Shown here in pieces: positions 6,809 to 11,583 of a stretch of 11,583 nucleotides of DNA; positions within the stretch are counted from its first letter, which is position 1; each line of letters opens with the position of its first letter. The notes beneath the pieces are model-generated. The model was not told where the DNA came from and made no database searches. It saw only the letters and a program-made list of their open reading frames with translations. Where the stretch lies: the NCBI GenBank assembly GCA_013003415.1, contig JABDJR010000485.1, positions 1-11,583 of the forward strand, given 5' to 3'. The stretch comes from Candidatus Eiseniibacteriota bacterium. GTDB taxonomy: Bacteria > Eisenbacteria > RBG-16-71-46 > JABDJR01. The position numbers were made by a program, and so were the translations under genes.

Positions 6809-7630
6809 CTATTGCTTAACAACCTCGTCCAAGAAAACTTGATTGGGGATGGCGATGACCGACCCTTCGCGTTCAATGAGGGTTTGAAGCGGGGTGATGG
6901 CGTTGAGGGTGCCGGATTCGCCTTTGATTTCAATCTGCTCGCCGATGGTGAACAGTTTCCGCGCATAAAAGCCAGCTAGAATGTTTCGTGTGACAGACCG
7001 GGACCCGAGCCCAAAGGTCAGGGCGAGGCCAAGGCCGAAGGCAGAAAGAATGATGGTCACAACGATGCGCACGATCTCAGTATCGATTTTGAGCTGGGAA
7101 ATGGACATGATGAGGACGACAAAGAAAATGAGTCCCGAGACCATGCGTCCTAACATGGGTGCGTAGTCGACGCCGGAATCGCTGGCGGAGCGAGTGACCA
7201 CGTTTCCAGCAAATTGAGACACGATCATGCCTACCAGCAAGACTAAGAATGCGGTGAGGAGATTGGGGAGGTACCCAAAAAAGGCACCGATAGCGTCGGC
7301 GATCGTATTCAGGCCGACGGCTCGAGTCACGCTTTGGGTGAACAAAATGACGAGCAAGAAATAGACACTGCGGGACAAGACATATCCTGGTCCTTTGTCC
7401 ATGCCGAACTTGCGAAGACTCTCGGTGACGCCCACTTTTTCAAGCAGGTCATCGAACTTGAGTTTCTCAAACAAACCGCGCAAGAATCGCTCAGCGATTT
7501 TCGCAACAAGAAGACCAATCAGAATGACGATGATGGCCGTCACCGCCCGGGGGATGAAGTCGCTAAAAGACTGCAGGAGGTTTTGCCCAACATCTTGGAG
7601 GGTTCCGGTCAGGGAAAATCCGTTATCCAT
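6809..7630 (-). CDS. CmpX-like mechanosensitive ion channel family protein
   Basis: A 273-residue membrane protein with about five helices (27-45, 81-104, 121-145, 160-178, 186-209). The segments around FIPRAVTAIIVILIGLLVAK and YLPNLLTAFLVLLVGMIVS are repeats of the conserved TM-helix type found in CmpX-like proteins. GLGLALTFGLGSRSVTRNILAGF (199-221) is the MscS pore-helix-to-beta-domain junction. KLFTIGEQIEI and SVIAIPNQVF follow, after which the protein stops at residue 273, so the large C-terminal cage of true MscS is missing. This is the architecture of Pseudomonas CmpX, encoded next to the ECF factor SigX. Here it also follows an ECF sigma gene, 21 bases after the small gene. The ribosome site GAGGAGA is slightly far (11 bases) from the ATG. 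A role in sensing membrane state is inference. Confidence 0.85.
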   Translation of the reverse strand: MDNGFSLTGTLQDVGQNLLQSFSDFIPRAVTAIIVILIGLLVAKIAERFLRGLFEKLKFDDLLEKVGVTESLRKFGMDKGPGYVLSRSVYFLLVILFTQSVTRAVGLNTIADAIGAFFGYLPNLLTAFLVLLVGMIVSQFAGNVVTRSASDSGVDYAPMLGRMVSGLIFFVVLIMSISQLKIDTEIVRIVVTIILSAFGLGLALTFGLGSRSVTRNILAGFYARKLFTIGEQIEIKGESGTLNAITPLQTLIEREGSVIAIPNQVFLDEVVKQ

Positions 7631-7651
7631 CTTTTAAGCGTCTCCTCAAAA

Positions 7652-7903
7652 CTACTTCTTACTGCTCGAGTCTTGATCTTTGGTGCCGGTTCCGGAGAAC
7701 CCGTCAAAAATTGCGGCTAGATAGTCCATCATGGTCTGAAAAAAAGCCAGGAGTGAAAAATCCAACGCGTCCGACGCGAATATGCGTCGATGAATACTTG
7801 ATCGAATACGACCTGTAAAGCTTTCGCTGGGCGTGAGCCGCAGCTGCTGAATCTCTAGAATCGGTTCGCCTGGGTCGATGTCTTCGTGGTTCTTGTCTTC
7901 CAT
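7652..7903 (-). CDS. Small unknown protein between ECF sigma factor and CmpX-like channel
   Basis: An 83-residue protein, MEDKNHEDIDPGEPILEIQQ onward. The N-terminus is acidic. The centre has a basic amphipathic stretch GRIRSSIHRRIFAS (about 31-44), followed by a hydrophobic, Phe- and Met-rich helix SLLAFFQTMMDYLAAIFDGF (about 50-69), and the tail is Ser/Lys rich. It lacks a cysteine-histidine anti-sigma zinc motif, and the hydrophobic helix contains Asp, so a standard membrane span is doubtful. The frame is supported by AAGGGG five bases before the ATG, eight bases after the sigma stop, and by tight packing on both sides. Its position matches that of CfrX next to cmpX/sigX in Pseudomonas. 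It could be a partner or modulator of the sigma factor, but that is inferred from location only. Confidence 0.7.
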   Translation of the reverse strand: MEDKNHEDIDPGEPILEIQQLRLTPSESFTGRIRSSIHRRIFASDALDFSLLAFFQTMMDYLAAIFDGFSGTGTKDQDSSSKK

Positions 7904-7911
7904 GTGACCCC

Positions 7912-8487
7912 TTAAACCCCCACCTTTGTCCCAGAATCGTAGCGTTCACGAAACTCTTCCCGTGCGCGCTTGATTCGCATCTTCGTTGCTGAAAGCCCTA
8001 TGCCCAGGGAGTCGGCGATCTCCTGATAAGAGAGCTCATCGAGATCTCTCATGATGAGGGGGAGCCGTAACGTATCCGGCATTTCGTCCAAAATCGTTTG
8101 AATCTGGGCTCGCTGGTCCTGCGTGTGGAGGTCTTTTTCGGCTTTGGGGGAGAGGTGGGTTTGGGGATCCATCTGAGTTACGGGATCTTGGATATCCACC
8201 TTGCTCACGTTCTTGTTGCCGCGCAGGAAGTTCAAGCAATGATTGATCTTAATGCGCTGCACCCAAGTTCCGAATTGAGAGCGTGCTTCAAACTTTTTCA
8301 GGCCAAAATAGACCTTTACGAATACCTCCTGCGCTAAATCCTGGGCATCATGCTCCGAGCCGCTCAAATAGCGACAATTGGCCAGAACCTTTTCCTGATG
8401 TCGGCGAACAAGCTCGTCAAAGGCACGGGTATCCCCCGATGCCGCCAACTTGGCTCGTTCCACCAAATCCTGATCTGATTCCTGCAT
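7912..8487 (-). CDS. ECF-subfamily RNA polymerase sigma factor (sigma-70 family, group 4)
   Basis: A 191-residue protein with only the two domains of an ECF sigma factor. Region 2 spans about residues 23-92: AFDELVRRHQEKVLANCRYL, then the DLAQEVFVKVY core-binding motif and FGTWVQRIKINHCLNFLR, the -10 recognition helix. Region 4 spans about 130-182: LPLIMRDLDELSYQEIADSLGI, then SATKMRIKRAREEFRERY, a helix-turn-helix for the -35 box. It directs RNA polymerase to a small envelope- or stress-related regulon. No classical membrane anti-sigma factor is adjacent; the neighbours are an 83-residue protein and a CmpX-like channel, recalling SigX of Pseudomonas. An AGAAGG ribosome site lies a rather long 12 bases before the ATG. 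It probably leads an operon reaching at least the outer-membrane protein gene. Confidence 0.93.
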   Translation of the reverse strand: MQESDQDLVERAKLAASGDTRAFDELVRRHQEKVLANCRYLSGSEHDAQDLAQEVFVKVYFGLKKFEARSQFGTWVQRIKINHCLNFLRGNKNVSKVDIQDPVTQMDPQTHLSPKAEKDLHTQDQRAQIQTILDEMPDTLRLPLIMRDLDELSYQEIADSLGIGLSATKMRIKRAREEFRERYDSGTKVGV

Positions 8488-8619
8488 GACGTATAAGTGC
8501 CTTCTTAATGTCTAGTTGACACGGTTCTTGGGGGAGAGTCACCAAAAATCGTGCGGCTTAGCGGGAGGTGCGGACCCATGGTGTGTTTGCAGGGTACTCA
8601 GCTTCCCAAAATTCGCAAC

Positions 8620-8797
8620 CCAATTTCTCCGAGTGGGTATGGATCTTGCGATATTTGCCCTCTGGCTAAAGCTTGGTTTTCCTATTGGGGAGGGCCGATC
8701 TGGGTGGACATTCGAGGTTTGCGGACACGGAAGGGTTCCCGTGGATCTCGAGCTTGGGTGCACGTACCTCTCAGATTGGTCACCCCATTAGCTTTTT
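8620..8797 (+). ncRNA. Candidate 6S RNA-like regulatory RNA
   Basis: This non-coding stretch folds like 6S RNA. A broken closing stem forms from CCAATTT/AGATTGG (8620-8626/8773-8779), GAG/CTC (8631-8633/8770-8772) and GGTA/TACC (8636-8639/8765-8768). A long 5' bulge holds CGATATTT (8649-8656), a small GCC-CTCT-GGC hairpin (8657-8666) and GCTTGGT (8671-8677). An apical arm has TCGAG/CTCGA (8712-8716/8747-8751) and CACGG/CCGTG (8726-8730/8739-8743). A T-run lies at 8793-8797. From memory, E. coli 6S shares the ATTTCTC-GAG start and the CGATATTT segment where product RNA begins. 6S RNA binds sigma-70 RNA polymerase as a promoter mimic. The 3' side of the bubble looks short here, so the call is tentative. 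Confidence 0.45.
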
Positions 8798-8854
8798 CTT
8801 GCCCAATTTGACTCATTTCGCATGATGTTCCCATGCAATATGCGCGGCCAAGAC

Positions 8855-8883
8855 TTGACAGCATGGTTTCCGGGCCCAAAAAT
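8855..8883 (+). promoter_or_regulatory. Candidate sigma-70 promoter of the TPR lipoprotein gene
   Basis: A perfect TTGACA (8855-8860) is followed after 17 bases by AAAAAT (8878-8883), which matches the -10 consensus at four positions. Transcription would start at about 8890, next to the ATG at 8891, implying a leaderless message. No ribosome site is visible before that ATG, which fits. Confidence 0.4.
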
Positions 8884-8890
8884 TCCGACC

Positions 8891-10087
8891 ATGTTCTCAC
8901 TTTCCCGACCTCATCTGCCGCAGATCCTTTTAGGCCTTTTCCTCTCCGCTGGAATCGTGGGCTGTACGACTACCCAAGCTCCACCTCCATCGGTTCATGT
9001 CGACGATTCCCGATCCGAAGACGCTGAGACGGAGTTTCGGAAGCGGCTGAATTCCAAACCCAACGACCCCGAAGCGCACCATGGTTTAGGGCAAATTCTG
9101 GCCGCACAGGGGAACGCGATAGAAGCTGACCTGCACTTCACGAAAGCGGTGCAGATAGATGCTTCCCGACGTTCGCGCGTGAACCTTGATCGCGAGCGAT
9201 ACGCCAGTCAGTTTCAAAGCAAAGCGGTGGAGTTTGCAGGGGAAGGAAGTTATGAGTCTGCGGGCCGAGCCTTGAATCAGGCGGATACGATGCTCCGCGG
9301 GCTCCCGCGCACGCTTTACCTTAGGGGCCGTTTGGCGCAGAGCCAGGGCGATCCCCTTGGGGCACGGGAGTATTACGAACAAGCTTTAGAGAAACTCCCG
9401 GGCAATGCGGAATACACCGAAGCGTATGTGGAGGTGTTGTTGGAACTTGGTCGCGAAAGAAACCAAGAACAAGATTTTGAGGGCGCTCGCGGTCTTCTAG
9501 AAGAGGCGGCCGAACTTTCGAGCAGTCCCGATGTGGATTATCTTTTGGGCACGGTTCTCTACTCCATGGCTCAGGCCAGCAGCGGAGAAGAACAGCAGGC
9601 TTACTTGGTGGAGGCTGCAGAGTCTTTTCGAGCCGTGCTCGACAAGGCGCCTAAAGATGAAGACGCACGCTATAACCTTGGGGCTGTTTTGTTGTCTTCA
9701 GGTCAGTTCGAGGAAGCGGTGGGAATCTATGAGTCCCTGATTTTGGATAATCCTCGGGATGGTGATCTCTTCCTCGCTCTCTCCCTGGCTCACGGTCGGA
9801 CGGGGCAAAGTGAAATGGCCATGGCGGAAGACGCCATCGGACGCGCTTTGCGTGAGAACCGTCCCGTCGACGCGCCGGCAACATGGGCTCGCCGGGCCAC
9901 GACCCGTTTCGAGAACAGTGATCTTGCCAGCACCTATCGGAGGCTGGGATCGCCCGAGGCAATTTATACCTATAGCCGACTGGGGGGCGACTTGGTTGAG
10001 GTCTGGTTCTATTGGGATCAGCGTAAGGTCATCGCCTTTCAAGATGGTGGCCGATATGGCGTTCCGGTTGATCTTCCGCGCGACTAG
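8891..10087 (+). CDS. TPR-repeat lipoprotein
   Basis: A 398-residue protein. From ATG 8891 there is a short basic start, a hydrophobic segment LPQILLGLFLSA and the lipobox IVGC with C25, so it is a probable lipoprotein lipidated at C25. An upstream in-frame ATG (8822) would push the lipobox to residue 48 and is unlikely. The mature protein is a helical TPR array: repeats are clear at about 60-92 (EAHHGLGQILAAQGNAIEAD), 140-170 (LYLRGRLAQSQGDPLGAREY), 192-250 and 258-290 (ARYNLGAVLLSSGQFEEAVG). The last 45 residues, SPEAIYTYSRL then VEVWFYWDQRKVIAFQDGG, look like a small beta domain with a Trp/Tyr cluster. Such lipoproteins act as protein-interaction scaffolds in the envelope; the partner is unknown. 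It is divergent from the sigma gene and upstream of rho in the same direction. Confidence 0.85.
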   Translation: MFSLSRPHLPQILLGLFLSAGIVGCTTTQAPPPSVHVDDSRSEDAETEFRKRLNSKPNDPEAHHGLGQILAAQGNAIEADLHFTKAVQIDASRRSRVNLDRERYASQFQSKAVEFAGEGSYESAGRALNQADTMLRGLPRTLYLRGRLAQSQGDPLGAREYYEQALEKLPGNAEYTEAYVEVLLELGRERNQEQDFEGARGLLEEAAELSSSPDVDYLLGTVLYSMAQASSGEEQQAYLVEAAESFRAVLDKAPKDEDARYNLGAVLLSSGQFEEAVGIYESLILDNPRDGDLFLALSLAHGRTGQSEMAMAEDAIGRALRENRPVDAPATWARRATTRFENSDLASTYRRLGSPEAIYTYSRLGGDLVEVWFYWDQRKVIAFQDGGRYGVPVDLPRD

Positions 10088-10090
10088 CGC

Positions 10091-10119
10091 TTGACACCTC
10101 TGGCTTCGAGGAGTAGCTT
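10091..10119 (+). promoter_or_regulatory. Candidate promoter of rho
   Basis: A perfect TTGACA (10091-10096) is followed after 17 bases by TAGCTT (10114-10119), a weak -10. It lies directly after the lipoprotein stop codon and would give a rho leader of about 150 bases. It overlaps the left arm of the hairpin at 10106-10139. Confidence 0.35.
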
Positions 10120-10139
10120 GGCCCTTGGCTCATCCTCGA
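10106..10139 (+). other. Hairpin after the lipoprotein gene / in the rho leader
   Basis: TCGAGGA (10106-10112) pairs with TCCTCGA (10133-10139), with an inner AGC/GCT. CCTTTTCC follows shortly after. It may be a weak terminator for the lipoprotein transcript or part of the regulatory leader of rho. Confidence 0.35.
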
Positions 10140-10143
10140 GTCG

Positions 10144-10185
10144 CTACCCTTTTCCTACTCCCAATCCTCATCACATCCTCTCTCA
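10144..10185 (+). promoter_or_regulatory. Rut-like (Rho loading) site in the rho leader
   Basis: These 42 bases contain no G and 20 C, spaced as pyrimidine-C dinucleotides (for example CCTACTCCCAATCCTCATC), and cannot fold on themselves. C-rich, G-free unstructured RNA is the known preference of the Rho primary site. Its place about 95 bases before the rho start suggests autogenous attenuation of rho, as known in E. coli. Confidence 0.55.
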
Positions 10186-10189
10186 GCTT

Positions 10190-10225
10190 CAGATTTTTCC
10201 GATTCTCTGAGTTAGCCAGAATCTG
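10190..10225 (+). promoter_or_regulatory. Two mutually exclusive small hairpins in the rho leader
   Basis: GATTCT (10201-10206) can pair with AGAATC (10218-10223). CAGATT (10190-10195) can instead pair with AATCTG (10220-10225). Both use the same right arm, so only one can form at a time. A role as a switch in the leader is speculative. Confidence 0.3.
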
Positions 10226-10267
10226 TGATGAAGACGGGGAGCCCAACCTCGCCTTCAGGTACTAAAC

Positions 10268-10273
10268 AAGGAG
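10268..10273 (+). promoter_or_regulatory. Ribosome binding site fixing the rho start
   Basis: AAGGAG lies five bases before ATG 10279. The frame is open further upstream, to a possible GTG/ATG at 10225/10228, but that extension has no ribosome site and is not seen in Rho proteins. Confidence 0.85.
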
Positions 10274-10278
10274 TTCCC

Positions 10279-11526
10279 ATGGATCTCGCAGAGATGCAGG
10301 GCAAAACAATTCCCGAACTTCAAGATCTTGCTGAGAGCCTCAACATTGGCTCAACTTCGAACCTCCGCAAGCAAGAGCTCATTTTCCGAATTCTCGAAGC
10401 TCAAACTGAAAAGACCGGCCTTATCTTTGCTAACGGGGTTTTGGAGATTCTTCCTGAGGGCTACGGATTTCTGCGTTCCAAGGGTTATAGCTACCTTCCC
10501 GGACCCGACGACATTTATGTCTCGCCGTCCCAAATCAAACGCTTCGATCTCCAAACCGGTGACACCATTTCGGGGCAGGTCCGACCTCCCAAAGAAGGGG
10601 AGCGGTACTTTGCCCTGCTCCGTGTTGAGGCCGTCAACGACGAACCGCCGGAAAACGCCAAAGAGAAGACCCACTTCGACAACCTAACTCCGCTTTACCC
10701 CGACACACGTATTGAGTTGGAACACGATCCCGACGACATGTGCACCCGCATCATGGGGCTCCTTACCCCCATTGGTATGGGTCAACGTGGATTGATCGTT
10801 TCGCCTCCTCGCGCAGGTAAGACCGTTCTTTTGCAACGCATCGCCAACGCGATTACCGCCAACCATCCCGATGCGGTTCTCATTGTGCTGTTGATTGACG
10901 AACGTCCAGAAGAAGTCACCGACATGGAGCGGTCGGTAAATGGCGAGGTCATTTCGTCAACCTTCGACGAGCCGGCCGAACGTCATGTGCAGGTGGCTGA
11001 CATGGTGCTCGAGAAGGCAAAGCGGCTTGTGGAGCACAAAAGAGACGTCATTATCTTGCTCGACTCCATTACTCGGCTGGCCCGGGCCCATAACACCGTC
11101 ATTCCTCACTCCGGAAAGATTCTTTCCGGTGGTGTCGACGCCAACGCCCTTCAACGTCCCAAACGGTTTTTCGGTGCGGCGCGAAATGTGGAAGAGGGCG
11201 GCTCGCTCACCATTATCGCCACCGCTCTGGTTGAGACCGGTAGCCGCATGGACGAGGTGATTTTCGAGGAATTTAAGGGAACGGGTAACATGGAGCTGGT
11301 TCTCGATCGCAAAGTTGCGGACCGTCGCATCTTCCCCGCCGCCGATATCAACAAGAGCGGTACGCGGAAAGAAGAGCTCCTCATGGATCCGGACATCCTC
11401 AATAAGGTCTGGATTCTGCGGAAGTTCTTGAACGAGCAGAGCGCTATCGAGGCTATCGAGTTCTTGATCGCCCAGATGGGGAAGACGAAGACCAACAAGA
11501 AGTTCCTCGAAATGATGAACGCTTAG
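10279..11526 (+). CDS. rho: Transcription termination factor Rho
   Basis: A hexameric RNA-dependent ATPase that loads on C-rich nascent RNA and ends transcription; 415 residues, close to the 419 of E. coli. The order is an N-terminal helical domain (IPELQDLAESLNIGSTSNLR, 11-30), the RNA-binding cold-shock domain (GVLEILPEGYGFLRS at 53-67, then PDDIYVSPSQIKRF), Walker A SPPRAGKT at 175-182 (R where E. coli has K before AGKT), DERPEEVTDM at 207-216, Walker B IILLD at 258-262, the Q-loop SGGVDANALQRPKRFFGAAR at 283-302, and the ERR-like GTGNMELVLDR at 334-344. There is no lineage-specific insertion in the N-terminal domain. The start at 10279 is set by AAGGAG. A rut-like leader suggests self-regulation. 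Fourteen bases after the stop the dispersed palindromic repeat begins. Confidence 0.97.
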   Translation: MDLAEMQGKTIPELQDLAESLNIGSTSNLRKQELIFRILEAQTEKTGLIFANGVLEILPEGYGFLRSKGYSYLPGPDDIYVSPSQIKRFDLQTGDTISGQVRPPKEGERYFALLRVEAVNDEPPENAKEKTHFDNLTPLYPDTRIELEHDPDDMCTRIMGLLTPIGMGQRGLIVSPPRAGKTVLLQRIANAITANHPDAVLIVLLIDERPEEVTDMERSVNGEVISSTFDEPAERHVQVADMVLEKAKRLVEHKRDVIILLDSITRLARAHNTVIPHSGKILSGGVDANALQRPKRFFGAARNVEEGGSLTIIATALVETGSRMDEVIFEEFKGTGNMELVLDRKVADRRIFPAADINKSGTRKEELLMDPDILNKVWILRKFLNEQSAIEAIEFLIAQMGKTKTNKKFLEMMNA

Positions 11527-11540
11527 GGTGTCTTGAGGGT

Positions 11541-11583
11541 GGTTTCCCCACCGGAGAGGGAAAGGCAGAGAGCCTCTCCTTGT
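11541..11583. repeat. Dispersed palindromic element (copy 2, cut by window edge)
   Basis: Bases 11548-11583 are the exact reverse complement of 2857-2892, 36 of 36. The similarity extends leftward with TTTCC plus one extra C. GGAGAGG (11553-11559) pairs with CCTCTCC (11573-11579). The copy starts 14 bases after the rho stop and continues past the window. Confidence 0.85.

Larger units (their letters stand above)
8488..8890. other. 403-base divergent intergenic region
   Basis: This lies between the minus-strand sigma gene and the plus-strand TPR lipoprotein gene. The short open frames present have no ribosome sites or recognisable composition, so I read it as non-coding. It contains the 6S-like RNA candidate, the promoter of the lipoprotein gene and presumably the sigma-gene promoter, for which I could not find a convincing pair of boxes. 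Confidence 0.6.

Noticed and set aside
7704..7949. An 81-codon minus-strand frame overlapping the small 83-residue gene
   Set aside because: It starts inside the sigma gene, has no ribosome site and gives an Arg/Ser-rich, unlikely protein. The 7652-7903 frame has good spacing and a ribosome site.
8515..8545. TTGACA on the plus strand near the sigma gene start
   Set aside because: No acceptable -10 box lies 16-18 bases downstream.
8516..8811. Short plus-strand frames in the divergent gap
   Set aside because: No ribosome sites and implausible composition; the region is better explained as a structured RNA and promoters.
8937..8953. CCTCTCCGCTGGAATC, similar to one arm of the dispersed palindrome
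   Set aside because: It lies within the signal-peptide coding part of the lipoprotein gene, has mismatches and has no partner arm, so chance similarity is enough.
10225..10278. N-terminal extension of Rho by 18 codons
   Set aside because: It has no ribosome site and a low-complexity sequence, while ATG 10279 has AAGGAG at five bases and matches Rho length.

Overview
This 11.6 kb window looks like chromosome from a Gram-negative (two-membrane) bacterium with roughly even base composition. The evidence is a lipoprotein with a lipobox, a beta-barrel-type outer-membrane protein with a signal peptide, and a periplasmic peptidoglycan-binding protein. The outer-membrane protein resembles DUF3078 proteins that are common in Bacteroidota and relatives, but Rho has the compact E. 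coli-like size. An uncultured lineage near the FCB group is a plausible guess, not a demonstrated one. Genes are tightly packed, with good Shine-Dalgarno sites. I see no phage, insertion sequence or CRISPR array.

Left part (1-2936): the start of a minus-strand galE-type epimerase is cut by the window edge. It is divergent from a small YkgJ-type cysteine-cluster protein that overlaps the replication-restart helicase gene priA, which probably starts at TTG. A complex palindromic element lies between priA and the convergent mscS. A 36-base core of it recurs, inverted and identical, just after rho at the right edge, so it looks like a dispersed intergenic repeat.

Middle part (2937-8487, all minus strand): this is the most interesting region. 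In transcription order it holds an ECF sigma factor, an 83-residue unknown protein, a CmpX-like MscS-family channel, a DUF3078-like outer-membrane protein, mscL, a secreted repeat protein ending in a peptidoglycan-binding domain, and a classic mscS. Three mechanosensitive channels, two envelope proteins and a sigma factor in 5.5 kb suggest a turgor/envelope-stress module. The grouping recalls the cmpX-cfrX-sigX-oprF locus of Pseudomonas. A terminator follows mscL and another, with a UUCG tetraloop, follows the repeat-protein gene.

Right part (8488-11583): a 403-base gap divergent from the sigma gene holds a foldable stretch (about 8620-8797) that resembles 6S RNA. A TPR lipoprotein gene follows, possibly leaderless, and then rho. 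The rho leader contains a 42-base run with no G and 20 C, which looks like a Rho loading site and fits rho autoregulation.
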